A model generated the notes under the pieces. It worked only from the letters and a program-made list of their open reading frames with translations. It was not told the DNA's origin and did no database searches. Below, piece after piece: positions 19,616 through 29,240 of a stretch of 64,000 nt of DNA (position 1 is the stretch's first letter; each line of letters starts with the position of its first letter). The stretch is taken from positions 1,736,001-1,800,000 of the forward strand of contig NZ_CP029287.2 of the NCBI RefSeq assembly GCF_003201675.2, in the 5' to 3' direction. This DNA is from Metallosphaera hakonensis JCM 8857 = DSM 7519 (lineage in GTDB: Archaea > Thermoproteota > Thermoprotei_A > Sulfolobales > Sulfolobaceae). The position numbers and the translations under genes were made by a program.

Positions 19616-20685
19616 AGTATAATCCTCCTCTCCTTGTAGACTGGATCTGAAACTTCCTTATATGGTAAAATGATTGTTCCTTTATTAAGGAGAACTCCAT
19701 CCCCAGTTATCACTTCCTCTCCTAGAATGGTAGACTCACGGATATGGTTCCACTTACCTATCTTACTACCATCGCCCACTATCACGTTTCTCAAGTAGGA
19801 GCTTTGACCCACTTCGACATCATTCATAAGAAGACTCTCCCCAACGTATGAACCTTCCTTTACTACGGAACCGAAGCCAAGTATGGAGTTGGAGTCCAGG
19901 TACGCGTTTCTCACTTCGGAGTTGTTCATTATGAAGTAGGGAGGGGTAAGCTCACTCCTTTCGTCAACTTTCGCAGAGTCTGAGATGTAGCCTCTTGGAT
20001 ATTTCCTTCTAAGTAAATCGAAATTGAGCTTCAAATAGTCTGATGGGATTCCTATATCGGCCCAAATTCCGCTATATTTATAAACAGAGACGCATCCCTG
20101 TTGCAAGACCTTAGGCAGGAAATGTCTTGCGATCGACTTCCCGCTAATTGAGGAAAACAACTTCTTATCGAATACATAAACCCCGGCATTAATCTGCTTG
20201 GAAAAGGGATTGGAAGGTTTCTCCACTATTTGAATTAATTTTTCTCCCTCAGTGTAAAGAACCCCATATCTTTGCGGATCTTCAACCTCTGCAGACATAA
20301 GAGTGGCTTGGCATTCGGAACTCTCATGAAGCGAGATAATCTCCTTGAAGTCCACTTCCATGTAAACGTCACCGTAAATTACCAAGACCTCGTCGTCCAG
20401 GCTATATTTCTCAGAAATGTACTTAAGAGGCCCCAAATCACCCAACGGTTCATGTTCCACAACTAGGTTAACCTTCCTTCCCCGACTCTCCAGATGTTTC
20501 TCGATTTTTTCTGCCATTACCCTAAGCGAGATGTATATGTCGGAGATTCCAGCTCTCTCCAGAGAGTCCAGCGTGTAGTCTATGATCGGTTTGCCTAGAA
20601 CAGGAAATAGAGGCTTCGGTTTCGTCAAGCTCAAAGGCCTCAGCCTAGTAGCCCAACCCCCAGCTAGAATGATTACAGAAACCAT
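19612..20685 (-). CDS. Sugar-phosphate nucleotidyltransferase (mannose-1-P guanylyltransferase-like)
   Basis: Activates a sugar 1-phosphate as an NDP-sugar for glycan or glycolipid synthesis. The N-terminal catalytic domain has VIILAGGWATRLRPLSLTKP with the GxxxR and KP nucleotide-binding residues, VIYGDVYMEVDF with the metal-binding aspartate, and VEKPSNP and NAGVYVF motifs. Residues after about 230 form a left-handed beta-helix of hexapeptide repeats (NAYLDSNSILGFGSVVKEGS and onward). I place the start at 20685 (MVSVIILAGG), which fits the family; an in-frame GTG at 20727 would add 14 residues overlapping the sod stop. Which sugar it uses cannot be read from the sequence. Confidence 0.85.
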   Translation of the reverse strand: MVSVIILAGGWATRLRPLSLTKPKPLFPVLGKPIIDYTLDSLERAGISDIYISLRVMAEKIEKHLESRGRKVNLVVEHEPLGDLGPLKYISEKYSLDDEVLVIYGDVYMEVDFKEIISLHESSECQATLMSAEVEDPQRYGVLYTEGEKLIQIVEKPSNPFSKQINAGVYVFDKKLFSSISGKSIARHFLPKVLQQGCVSVYKYSGIWADIGIPSDYLKLNFDLLRRKYPRGYISDSAKVDERSELTPPYFIMNNSEVRNAYLDSNSILGFGSVVKEGSYVGESLLMNDVEVGQSSYLRNVIVGDGSKIGKWNHIRESTILGEEVITGDGVLLNKGTIILPYKEVSDPVYKERRIIL

Positions 20686-20723
20686 GTTATTGATACCAAA
20701 CAAGGAAAAATAAATGAATCTAT

Positions 20724-21356
20724 TCACTTGAGGTATTTCTGTAGCTTCTTGTCAGCGTAGTCCCAATTGACTACGTTCCACCAGTTGGTTACGTAGTCTG
20801 CCCTCTTGTTCTTATATTGCAGGTAGTAAGCATGTTCGAACTCGTCAAGGATTAAGAGGATGGGCAATTCAGCAATGTGGTTCATGAAGTGATTCTCGAA
20901 GGTCATTATCTCCAGGTTTCCATTCTCCGTGTCGTAATAGAGCACAGTCCACCCTGTTCCAGGTAAGGAATTGGCAGTCTCTGTGAAGACTTGCTTAAAT
21001 CTATCGTAGCTACCATACTGTTTCACGATTAGGTCAGCTAAAGCTCCTCCTGGTTGACCTCCACCCTTTCCTGCTGGAGCCATGTTGTCCCAGTACAGAG
21101 CATGTAGCTTGTGACCATTGATGTTGAACACTATTCCTCTCATTAGACCCTGAACGTCGTATTGACCGGCCTGGAGTTCGCCCTTGATCATCTTATTAAA
21201 TCTTTCCATAAAGGTATTGGCACCAGTTACGTACCCCTTATGATGTCCGTTGTAATGTACGTCTATGATGTCTTTACTTATGTAGGGTTCCAGTGCATCT
21301 ACCTTGTAAGGTAGTGGTGGTAGTTCGAATTTTTTGAAAGATACGGGAGAACTCAT
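20724..21356 (-). CDS. sod: Superoxide dismutase (Fe/Mn family)
   Basis: Converts superoxide to oxygen and peroxide. The 210-residue protein has the four metal ligands at H34, H85, D171 and H175 (within [11 protein letters not shown]) and the signatures [11 protein letters not shown] and [10 protein letters not shown]. Sulfolobales enzymes of this type normally use iron. The C-terminus [18 protein letters not shown] is typical. It has its own AT-rich upstream region and is followed, in the same direction, by the nucleotidyltransferase gene. Confidence 0.95.
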   Translation of the reverse strand: MSSPVSFKKFELPPLPYKVDALEPYISKDIIDVHYNGHHKGYVTGANTFMERFNKMIKGELQAGQYDVQGLMRGIVFNINGHKLHALYWDNMAPAGKGGGQPGGALADLIVKQYGSYDRFKQVFTETANSLPGTGWTVLYYDTENGNLEIMTFENHFMNHIAELPILLILDEFEHAYYLQYKNKRADYVTNWWNVVNWDYADKKLQKYLK

Positions 21357-21814
21357 AACAATACTTACTTGCTAATGACTTTTATTTTTTCCTATTTCAA
21401 ATTAGAGTGTACTCAAGAGATAGGGGTTCTCACGTTCAGGTGAAGATGTCCATTAGTGAGGCTGATTGACCTAGGAAGCTTACTTCAATCATCCATTTAT
21501 TCAAGAGCCCATTTACTTTAAGGCCTTATTGAATTATAATGATAATATGAGATTTACCACAAATCTATGTTAAAAATTCTTATATAAATTGAAATAAATA
21601 TAAGACACGTTTTCTCAGGACATGTCTTGCACTCTGACTGGAACAAATCCAGTTCACACTTGAGACATTAAGGATAGCCTGAATCATAGTAAGGAAAGAT
21701 CCACTGAACCTTTCAAGTACGATGTAACACCACCCATTTGGATAACCTTCACGCCCCGTAGAGAAGTGAGATGAATATTTATAAACTAGTTATTAAAAAA
21801 AATGTGAGAATCAT
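21357..21814. other. Gene-free spacer between divergent genes
   Basis: About 460 bp without a credible reading frame. It must contain the sod promoter at its left side (AT-rich 21363-21400) and the promoter of the plus-strand membrane protein at its right side, where AATATTTATAAAC at about 21774-21786 is a good TATA candidate about 30-40 bp before the ATG. The middle is AT-rich and shows no repeat known from elsewhere in the window. Confidence 0.4.
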
Positions 21815-23677
21815 ATGCTGAGGATTCTAGGGCTCAGTACCGTGACTTTCAATGATATAGTTGAAAGGATAGGAATTACCATGCTAAACGCATTTCTTTT
21901 CTATTCTATTACTAATATACTGAATTTTCATAACTTTCTGTTCTTTGGGATGGGGATAGTTATAATCTTGTCAGCATTATTACCTTACGTTTTAGCTCCT
22001 GCCCTAACGTTAATTTATATTCTCGGATATAATTTTTCTAGTTTATTTCTTTCCTCTACTAACACAATAACTCTTCCAATGTTAGAGAGAGCCGTTCTCA
22101 TGATTATCTTCTTCTTCATTGTACCAATCCTAGTTCAAATCAAATACACTTCTCTCCAAGGATTCCTAACCACGGAATCAATGTTAGGAAGCATTATATC
22201 CCCAGTATTTATTGGAACCGGAGTTTCAGAGAAGGGAAGAGACCCTAAGAGTAATGTTATTTCTGCCCTCCCGGCACTTTACATTATTGTTTTTAAGGTG
22301 CTTAATTCTCTGCCAGCTTTCTCTATTTCATCCATCCTTTATCCCTCGATTGGATTGGTTCTCTTGATCCTTTCATCAATACTATTCACACGTAGGAGTT
22401 TAATTAGCCTAGTGGGCGTAATACCCCTTTACCCAGGCATTTCACTTGTTCTCGGGCTTGATTATCTTTCTCCCTACGTAATCGTGGCATCCCTACTGGG
22501 GCTGGCTGTGAATGCCATACCGTCTGTAATCAATTTCACCAGAACCTTATCTCAAAATAAGAGTACCATAGAGAAGGAAAAGAGAGAGATGATATCCCAA
22601 ATAGAGGATAAGGTGAGGCTAATCAATAACATAAAGGGTGGCTCAGTGAACCTACCCGTGGAGTTCGTAGAGGTCCTAAGCGAAGCCGAGTCTAGCCTTA
22701 AATCTCAATTGGCAAAGGTCAATTCCTGCATTGATAACGACTGCGTTACAGAGTCCTTCAAGGAGTTTCAATCTGTACAAGAATCCGTAGATAAAATGAT
22801 AAATGATGCAGTTTTCAAGATAGTTATTGATTACAACAACGTTGTAAACAACATAAGAAAACTTGGAGTTAATGCTGAGGAAATTCCTATTCCACCCGTC
22901 TTGAAACTTAATGAATTAGACGTGAACACCATAGTTAGGATATTAAACACAATAGATAGAAATATTTATTACACAACAAATAAGGTTAACCAAATCTTGG
23001 AAGGGGTAGAGAAGACTGTTGGAGGAAAGTACAGTAGGATTCTTGTCACAGATTATAAATCCCTCGATAAGATATCGGCAATTCTAGGAGACCAAGTCAT
23101 AAGAAAGGGGACAGAGGAATGCTTAGCGATTCAAGCAGACGTGGTAAGGGAACTCAGGTTAAGTCCGCTCAATGATCAGAGGATAGTCCTTTCTAAAAAG
23201 ATAAACCAAGTAATGATTGAGAACTTCTCTCTTGATAAGATCAATAACATAGTTAGTATTACTGACGAACACATAGCTCTATTGAAAAAATACCTCGAAC
23301 TCCTATCGAATAAAAGAGATGAAATAAGGAAGTTGGAGTTACCAGAAATGAAGGATTACGTTAAGGTGATAGAGGACTTAACTTTCGTAATAAATAGCAA
23401 TCTCCAATTATGTGAAAAAATTAGAAGAGTTTACTCCTTCATCAGCGTACTGAACGACGTGGACACAATTATTAGCGACATAGAGTCAATCTCAGCCCTC
23501 TTCCAACTACTTGAAAGTCTCGGAGATATGATAACAATTAAGATCTCAGAGGAAGGATGCGTAAACCTTGATGAAGTTGGTATCGAACAGAAATATGGTA
23601 GATATGTAGTGAGTTGGCTAAAGGTCAGGGGAGTAGAAACTTTACTGAAGGGAAACCAGATTTGCAGGGCTAACTAA
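21815..23677 (+). CDS. Unknown membrane protein with long cytoplasmic helical domain
   Basis: A 620-residue protein that I do not recognise. Residues about 20-240 contain roughly eight hydrophobic segments with short loops; residues about 250-600 are soluble, charged and predicted helical, rich in E, K, I, N and D, and look like two or three antiparallel coiled-coil hairpins. Three cysteines cluster in the middle (CIDNDC, EECLAIQ). This layout resembles membrane-tethered helical proteins, but no enzymatic motif is visible. Codon choice is more AT-rich than that of the flanking housekeeping genes. A leaderless promoter is likely. It is convergent with the TusA-like gene, with nine bases between the ends. 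Confidence 0.6.
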   Translation: MLRILGLSTVTFNDIVERIGITMLNAFLFYSITNILNFHNFLFFGMGIVIILSALLPYVLAPALTLIYILGYNFSSLFLSSTNTITLPMLERAVLMIIFFFIVPILVQIKYTSLQGFLTTESMLGSIISPVFIGTGVSEKGRDPKSNVISALPALYIIVFKVLNSLPAFSISSILYPSIGLVLLILSSILFTRRSLISLVGVIPLYPGISLVLGLDYLSPYVIVASLLGLAVNAIPSVINFTRTLSQNKSTIEKEKREMISQIEDKVRLINNIKGGSVNLPVEFVEVLSEAESSLKSQLAKVNSCIDNDCVTESFKEFQSVQESVDKMINDAVFKIVIDYNNVVNNIRKLGVNAEEIPIPPVLKLNELDVNTIVRILNTIDRNIYYTTNKVNQILEGVEKTVGGKYSRILVTDYKSLDKISAILGDQVIRKGTEECLAIQADVVRELRLSPLNDQRIVLSKKINQVMIENFSLDKINNIVSITDEHIALLKKYLELLSNKRDEIRKLELPEMKDYVKVIEDLTFVINSNLQLCEKIRRVYSFISVLNDVDTIISDIESISALFQLLESLGDMITIKISEEGCVNLDEVGIEQKYGRYVVSWLKVRGVETLLKGNQICRAN

Positions 23678-23686
23678 CTTCACTGA

Positions 23687-23938
23687 TTACCTTATTCTTC
23701 TTATTGTAATTTCGGCGTGATCCCCAACAACGTCCCCCTTAAACAGATATCTAGGGGCATTCTTGAGTAATTGATGCGTACACAAGATCCTATCGGAGTC
23801 TGCAGTAAGGGAGAGAACATCTCCAGGTTTCATGGCTACTAAAACTTTAGATATTTCAACCATGAACTCATCGCAGGATTTACCCCTAAGATCTAAAGTG
23901 AAGGTCTGCGGCATACCTAATCTCAAACTACAGGACAT
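23687..23938 (-). CDS. TusA/SirA-like protein
   Basis: An 83-residue protein with the TusA fold pattern: a first strand [12 protein letters not shown], a helix [16 protein letters not shown] and a strand SLTADSDRI. TusA-family proteins carry sulfur on a cysteine that is normally followed by proline (CPxP); here the motif is CDEF, so the cysteine is kept but the proline is not. Two further cysteines (near the N-terminus and in ILCTHQLL) are present. Sulfur trafficking is expected for Sulfolobales, but the altered motif means the role is inferred. Start chosen at the ATG at 23938; a short Met-Ser-Cys extension precedes the domain. Confidence 0.65.
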   Translation of the reverse strand: MSCSLRLGMPQTFTLDLRGKSCDEFMVEISKVLVAMKPGDVLSLTADSDRILCTHQLLKNAPRYLFKGDVVGDHAEITIRRIR

Positions 23939-24298
23939 TTTTAAGCATTTTTAATAAACGTGTTTTATGTGTCGCTTCAGATTTTACAAGGCTCGCTAAA
24001 CTCGGTTTTAAATTGACGTTTGGTTTTGAATTTGGGGGAGATAATGTGCCTTACATCTATATGAGTAGAAGTTGTTCGCAAAAAGTGGTTCATAAGATGA
24101 CATCATGGGATCGTCAGATCGAAATTATGCACTTACTCGCAGTTAAAAAAGATTGAAGATACGGAAAATTAACCTGAAACGAGGCGGGAGATTCAATATA
24201 CTTCATTAACACGGAATCATTGTCGTCTTCTTTCACTTCCCCTTGTTTTTTGGGAATTCCTAGAACATTTAAGTTTTGCGAAAAACATATAAATTAAC
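23939..24298. other. Spacer left of the integrase relic
   Basis: About 360 bp with no convincing gene. If the adjacent integrase fragment marks an old integration, the body of the element would have extended in this direction, but no integrase C-terminal part or second copy of the tRNA-Gly 3' end was found here or further left in the window. A TATA-like ACATATAAATT lies at 24285-24295. Confidence 0.4.
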
Positions 24299-24535
24299 AT
24301 GAATCAACTTCCTGTTTATTTGGACGTAAATGGGATAATTTTACGCCTTAAGAACGGGAGGTATTATGTTTCAATTATAGAGAATGGTGAAGGAGGAAGC
24401 GTAAAGGTGCTTTATGTGGGACCTTTAGAAAAGATCGTGAAAAATTACTTAGAGGATATGACCCTAAAGGTGCGACCGCCGGGATTTGAACCCGGGACTT
24501 CTGGCTTGGAAGGCCAGCGTCCTAATCCAGGCTAG
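24299..24535 (+). pseudogene. SSV-type integrase N-terminal fragment, int(N), overlapping tRNA-Gly
   Basis: A 78-codon frame. Its first 57 codons give a short N-terminal domain of the type seen in SSV-like crenarchaeal integrases (ILRLKNGRYYVSIIENG and VKVLYVGPLEKIVKNYL). It then runs antisense through the 3' half of tRNA-Gly, where translation gives PPGFEPGTSGLEGQ, and stops inside the tRNA. SSV-type elements carry their attachment site inside int, so integration into a tRNA leaves exactly this arrangement: int(N) abutting and overlapping the tRNA 3' end. The catalytic C-terminal part (R..HRY) is not in the window, so the element has been lost or rearranged. The family call is from pattern memory and arrangement together. 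Confidence 0.75.
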
Positions 24536-24546
24536 ACTACGGCCGC
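24471..24546 (-). tRNA. tRNA-Gly (anticodon TCC)
   Basis: On the minus strand the acceptor GCGGCCG pairs with CGGTCGC (one G-U), discriminator A. The anticodon loop is CTTCCAA with anticodon TCC, reading GGA; anticodon stem CTGGC/GCCAG; T stem CCGGG/CCCGG with loop TTCAAAT. No intron and no encoded CCA. Its 3' half doubles as the attachment site of the integrase fragment described at 24299-24535. The gene remains intact, as expected after SSV-type integration. Confidence 0.93.
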
Positions 24547-24657
24547 ACTTAACCTAGCCCAGAGGCCTCACTTAACCGTATCACGGGTAAGTGAAGCCCG
24601 TGAAAAGGATAATGAATCAGATAATATTTATGCTTTTCTAATCTATCCCTACATACA

Positions 24658-26592
24658 TCACCCTCGTGACGGCGAGATCACGGTGAACTTCTCGCCTAAC
24701 AATTCCGTTGCATTGGTCCCCAAATCCGCATCATATTCCCTGAGGATCTCTTTTAGTTCTTTCGCCTCTTCCTCATTTAACTCCCTGTACTCGTAGGTTG
24801 GGATACCCACTTTCTCTTCGAACAGTCTCCTGGCGTACTTCTTAGCCTCTCCCTTGAGCCTATTCATCACATCGACGTAGGATGTGGGCTCGATATCGTC
24901 GATGTAACCCTCCATCTTAAGGGCTTTCAACAATCTAGCTACTTCGAGCCTATTGGGCTGGATGCCAATTTTCTCTGGTTCAACTTTTCCTCTGACAAAT
25001 ATTTTACCCCCTACCATTCCAGTTCCAACGAAGTTCCCAGTCTTCTCTCCTTTCACTCTCAATCCAAGAACTACAATGACTCCACCGGCCATATACTCTC
25101 CAAGGTAGTCGTCTACTCTTCCGCCTATCACCAGATAGGGCCTTTTATTTGCATATTCACGCATCTGTATTCCCACCCTGTTACCAGCGTTGCCTCCAAC
25201 AAAGACCTTCCCACCCTGTAGAGTCTGGGCCAATACATCGCGGGCGTCCCCGGTAATTACCACCTTTCCCCCGTGCATGGTGTCGCAACAATCGTCAGCA
25301 ACGTTCCCGTAAACGTAGAATTCGTTGTTCTCGTTAAGGTTAGCCATGGCGTTTCCCACAACTCCGTAGAGCCTCACCTTCATCCCAGCCCTGGGAAAGG
25401 TCAATCCTACGTACCTATGTCCCATCACATTGATTACCTTGACCTCCTTCTTACCTGTTTTCAGTATCTCCCTGTTTAAGTCCTTGTAACCCACGCGACT
25501 AGCATCTATGTCATAGTCCGATGAAGTGAAGCTTGGGTAAGCGGAAAAACTACGAATTTCCTCAATGTCCCTTCCATAACTAATAACCCCCTTCTTAAGG
25601 GAAGCAATGAAATAGGAACCAGGATTGAGTGTCCATACTTTAGCCTCTCGGCTCATCAATCTTATCTGGCTTTCCTCGCTCGCGATATAGTAATAATACT
25701 CGTCTTCACCAATAAGCACGGGCCTGAACTTAGACCTATCAGCCAGTCCCACTATGTAGAGGTCTTCTCCAGAATCATACCCTATGATCGCGGTAAATGG
25801 ACCGTCCAGCCTAGCGTTTCTATAAAGGTAATCGTGATGGGGAGAGATCGCACTGGTCCTCCTCGATGGGTTCACTAAGATCTTAGATACTTCCTCTACT
25901 GTCAACCCCTCGCTTATTAATTCCTCAAAGAGAAAAGCCATGACCTCACTGTCCGTCCCCACAAAGCCTCCCCATCCCCTAGACTGAAGGAACTCTAGGT
26001 TTGCCCCAAAGGAACTAACGTCACCGTTGTGAACTATAGCAACGTCAAAGGACGAGAACGGGTGAGACCAATAGGGATAACTCCCAGGAGAGTTAGTGGG
26101 TTGTCTCGTGTGGGCAAGCCACATGTCCCCTGAGTACTTACTCACGTCATAGATCTTGGCGATGTCCTTCGGATATCCAACGCCCTTAAAGACGTTAAGC
26201 GATCTTCCCATGCTATATATTCTTCCCCTCCTGTCGGGCCAGAGCATCTCGTTTAGATTCCTAACCGCCTTCCTTAGCTGAGCTATGTTCCCAATGGAGA
26301 CCTTGTAATTACAACTACAAACCCCAGAGTCCTCTACCTCAACTTGTTCCTCGAGGACCTGCAACCCCTGATCTTCCATTACCCTCTTCATCTTTGAGGG
26401 ATCGTCAAGGAAAAAGGCTTTCAAATAGTAATAATTACCTTCTTCCTTGTTAAATACTGCAAAACCTGCCCCTTTGTCGCTTCCCCTATAGCTCACCGCG
26501 TCTATGGCAGTGACTACCTTGTCCCCAGGTATTTTAGGGGCGTGGGGCTTTCTTAAAATTCCGAAAACTCCGCAACCGGATGGAGATATCAT
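24658..26592 (-). CDS. Glutamate synthase, glutaminase and GXGXG domains
   Basis: Half of a two-gene archaeal glutamate synthase. The N-terminal class II glutamine amidotransferase domain begins at C7 in [10 protein letters not shown], with [24 protein letters not shown] and [11 protein letters not shown] motifs; it releases ammonia from glutamine. The C-terminal part (residues about 400-560) is the GltS alpha GXGXG beta-helix, with [37 protein letters not shown] and [12 protein letters not shown] repeats. The catalytic cysteine lies behind a six-residue leader that must be removed to free its amino group. The ATG overlaps the stop of the upstream FMN-domain gene by four bases. Confidence 0.85.
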   Translation of the reverse strand: MISPSGCGVFGILRKPHAPKIPGDKVVTAIDAVSYRGSDKGAGFAVFNKEEGNYYYLKAFFLDDPSKMKRVMEDQGLQVLEEQVEVEDSGVCSCNYKVSIGNIAQLRKAVRNLNEMLWPDRRGRIYSMGRSLNVFKGVGYPKDIAKIYDVSKYSGDMWLAHTRQPTNSPGSYPYWSHPFSSFDVAIVHNGDVSSFGANLEFLQSRGWGGFVGTDSEVMAFLFEELISEGLTVEEVSKILVNPSRRTSAISPHHDYLYRNARLDGPFTAIIGYDSGEDLYIVGLADRSKFRPVLIGEDEYYYYIASEESQIRLMSREAKVWTLNPGSYFIASLKKGVISYGRDIEEIRSFSAYPSFTSSDYDIDASRVGYKDLNREILKTGKKEVKVINVMGHRYVGLTFPRAGMKVRLYGVVGNAMANLNENNEFYVYGNVADDCCDTMHGGKVVITGDARDVLAQTLQGGKVFVGGNAGNRVGIQMREYANKRPYLVIGGRVDDYLGEYMAGGVIVVLGLRVKGEKTGNFVGTGMVGGKIFVRGKVEPEKIGIQPNRLEVARLLKALKMEGYIDDIEPTSYVDVMNRLKGEAKKYARRLFEEKVGIPTYEYRELNEEEAKELKEILREYDADLGTNATELLGEKFTVISPSRG

Positions 26593-28724
26593 AGCGAACC
26601 AGCCTGCCTGACCCTGATTTTCCTAGCCAAGTAAGAGTTGAGATTGATCGCCCTGAGAAGTTCCCTGTTCCCCGTAAGACTGGACTGAATACTGTAAATT
26701 CCTGCAGATCCCGCAAGTAGCGCTATTTCTTTCCTCATCCCAGCTATTAAATTGAAAGTTCTCTCCTTCAGGTTTCCCTTGCTTCCTTCTCCGATGGCAA
26801 CTTCTAAGATGGTAAAGGGCATTATCACAGAATCCGCACCTAAGGCGACCAGCTTGAACACGTCCGCGGAGTCCCTTAATTTGGAGGACTTCGCCAGTAA
26901 ATCGTATCTGTTCCTAACTCCGGCCTCCTTGAGCCTCAAATCTGCCTCTGAGATCACTAGCTCAATGTCTTCTCCAAGCAAGTCTTCGTCTAGAATGAAC
27001 CCTGGAACTTCCCCTTCGTTAGCTAGGTCCTCCATCTCGTCTAGGTCCTCGGGAACAAAGTAACTACCAATTTTTGGTCTTGTGGACCAAGTTAAGGCCC
27101 CCCTCCCGTCTGAGGAGAAGGAGATCTCTTCGTAGGGATGAAGAGAGTCAATTGAGAAGACCAAAGTTCCCAGGGCTAAGGAAGACCACGCAAAGGCTTG
27201 AGCGAACTCGGGTGAGGCGCCGGTTACGTCAAAGATTACGGGGAGAGAAATATAGATATCTCCACCCCTCAGTAGAAAGCTCGTGTCTATGTCTTCCCTA
27301 TAAGGGTCTATGGAAGGCCTAGTCACCTGAGCCCCATCTGACCTCAACCAATCCAGTATCCGCGCGGGTTTCTCGACGTCTGGAGGTGCAGTACTTCCCA
27401 TGCTGGTGAGGGAGGGCTCTCCCTTGTTTAGAAGGTCGTGAAGGGCATTTCTCCGCCTCTTTGTCCAAAGTTCTCCAAGCTTGGGGTTCATCTCCTCAAC
27501 TTCTCCACTCACCCCTAGGATCTCAAGCGTGTCCCTGGAGAGGCCATACCCGTAAAGTAGGTCTCTCCTACCCTTGAGCTCATTCACGGATGAAAGGTTA
27601 AGGTTATCTAGAATATTCGCCAGTTCCGCTGAAAACCCCCTAATGAAGTTCACTAAAGTCTTAACCCCGAACTCCATGTCCATTAGCCTGGTGCCGTCTA
27701 TCTTGTTAGTCAAGGCAGTGGGACAGGAACCTATATGACACTTATGAACCATCACGCACCCCATGGCTACCAAGGCACCTGTCCCCACACTGACCACGTC
27801 AGCTCCCAGAGCCAGGAGCTTTGCCGCGTCGGTAGCGTCACCCACTCTCCCAGCTGCTATGATGGTGAACTTGCTTCTCAATCCCTCCTTCTTTAGGACT
27901 GAGTCCGCCGAGGCAACTGCCAGCTCTATGGGTATACCGACGTTGTCCCTTATCACTGCGGGAGTTGCCCCTGTCCCTGCTCCATGTCCGTCTATTATGA
28001 CGCCGTCAGCTCTCATTCTGGCTATACCTGAGACCACGTAAGGTATGTAGTTAGTTGCCGCAACCTTAACGAAGACGGGTTTGCCCGTGAGCTCCTTTAG
28101 GGCCTCAATCCTCTGTCCCAGGTCCTCAATTGAGTATATGTCGTGGTGCGGTGCGGGGGATATAGCGTCCATACCCACCGGAATTCTCCTGGTCTTGGAG
28201 ATGGGCTCCGTAACCTTACTTCCTGGAAGATGGCCTCCGATCCCCGGCTTAGCCCCTTGACCTATCTTGATTACAACCCCGAGTCCTGAGTTCAAGACGT
28301 CCACGTCAACTCCAAATCTCGCCGACGCCCACTGAACGAATATCCTCTTGTGTTTGGCTACCTCAGGGTGAAGTCCACCCTCACCAGTCCCCGCCAAGGT
28401 CTCGGTGAGGTCAGCTGCTTTGGCAATCGCAATGTTTGGGTTCCCACTAAGGGCCCCGTAGGACATGTCTCCTAGATACAAAGGAGCTGACATGGAGATT
28501 CCACTGAAAGATGTTCTAGTGCTCGCGATTGGATCTCTGGTAAGTTTGGTCTCGGCTATCTTGAACTCCACCCTATCCAAAATCCTGAGACTACTCCTCC
28601 TACTCGTGAAAATGCTCTGAGGTTCTCCAGTCAAAGCCAATTGCCTGATGTGCTCAAGTCTATCCACTGTCCAGAACTCGGAATCCGTCTGTTTGGGAAC
28701 AGGCAAATACTTGTTTATTATCAT
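26589..28724 (-). CDS. gltB: Glutamate synthase, FMN-binding catalytic domain with extra C-terminal half
   Basis: Residues about 60-420 are the (beta/alpha)8 FMN domain that converts 2-oxoglutarate and ammonia to glutamate: [68 protein letters not shown] and the 3Fe-4S ligands C323, C329 and C334 in [16 protein letters not shown]. Residues about 470-711 look like a degenerate second copy of the same barrel: a [20 protein letters not shown]-like segment then [15 protein letters not shown] parallels [20 protein letters not shown] then [15 protein letters not shown], but the iron-sulfur cysteines are missing. A TATA-like AATATTTTAC lies about 25-35 bp upstream. Confidence 0.85.
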   Translation of the reverse strand: MIINKYLPVPKQTDSEFWTVDRLEHIRQLALTGEPQSIFTSRRSSLRILDRVEFKIAETKLTRDPIASTRTSFSGISMSAPLYLGDMSYGALSGNPNIAIAKAADLTETLAGTGEGGLHPEVAKHKRIFVQWASARFGVDVDVLNSGLGVVIKIGQGAKPGIGGHLPGSKVTEPISKTRRIPVGMDAISPAPHHDIYSIEDLGQRIEALKELTGKPVFVKVAATNYIPYVVSGIARMRADGVIIDGHGAGTGATPAVIRDNVGIPIELAVASADSVLKKEGLRSKFTIIAAGRVGDATDAAKLLALGADVVSVGTGALVAMGCVMVHKCHIGSCPTALTNKIDGTRLMDMEFGVKTLVNFIRGFSAELANILDNLNLSSVNELKGRRDLLYGYGLSRDTLEILGVSGEVEEMNPKLGELWTKRRRNALHDLLNKGEPSLTSMGSTAPPDVEKPARILDWLRSDGAQVTRPSIDPYREDIDTSFLLRGGDIYISLPVIFDVTGASPEFAQAFAWSSLALGTLVFSIDSLHPYEEISFSSDGRGALTWSTRPKIGSYFVPEDLDEMEDLANEGEVPGFILDEDLLGEDIELVISEADLRLKEAGVRNRYDLLAKSSKLRDSADVFKLVALGADSVIMPFTILEVAIGEGSKGNLKERTFNLIAGMRKEIALLAGSAGIYSIQSSLTGNRELLRAINLNSYLARKIRVRQAGSL

Positions 28725-29000
28725 TGGATCGCAAAAACACGTTTGAGTAAAATATTATTTATTTGTTCATGCAGATTCCTCGCAAGATATAGATTCGAAG
28801 TCATGAATCTAAATGTTCGTATTATGGTCATTATCTTTCACATACTCAGTCAAGAAAAGTCCACTATTCGGATTTAACATGAAAGAAGCGTACTTCAATA
28901 GAAAATATTCGTCCGAATCCCTTAAACAAATAACAAGTTTTAATTGCCAAACCTAGCCTATTATCTTAAGATTGAGCGAAAATTCCGTTATAACTTCGAA

Positions 29001-29240
29001 TCAGCCCAAAACCTTGGTTAACATATCCACATGGGCCAATATCTCATCAATGGTGTTTCTCAAAGTGAGAATCGATTTGGGAGAGGTAATCTCAATCTCC
29101 ACAGATATTTCAATTTCATTCCCTAAGTCCGTCATCTCAATCTTCATTTCCTCAGGTATGTCCACGTTATCGACCTTTATGGACTCCATTATCTCCCTTG
29201 AGTGGTCGGTGGCTAACCTCACGATTACCCTGAGACTCAA
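29001..29240 (-). CDS. pcc1: KEOPS complex subunit Pcc1
   Basis: A 79-residue protein of the Pcc1/CTAG family, the dimerisation subunit of KEOPS, which makes t6A37 on ANN-reading tRNAs. The pattern is a single alpha-beta unit: strand SLRVIVRLATDHSREIMESIKVDN, strands with EIEISVEIEITSPKSILTL and a final helix RNTIDEILAHVDMLTKVL. Length is normal. It overlaps the end of the preceding DHH-like gene by four bases, the arrangement in which many archaea place a RecJ-like gene upstream of pcc1. Confidence 0.8.
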   Translation of the reverse strand: MSLRVIVRLATDHSREIMESIKVDNVDIPEEMKIEMTDLGNEIEISVEIEITSPKSILTLRNTIDEILAHVDMLTKVLG

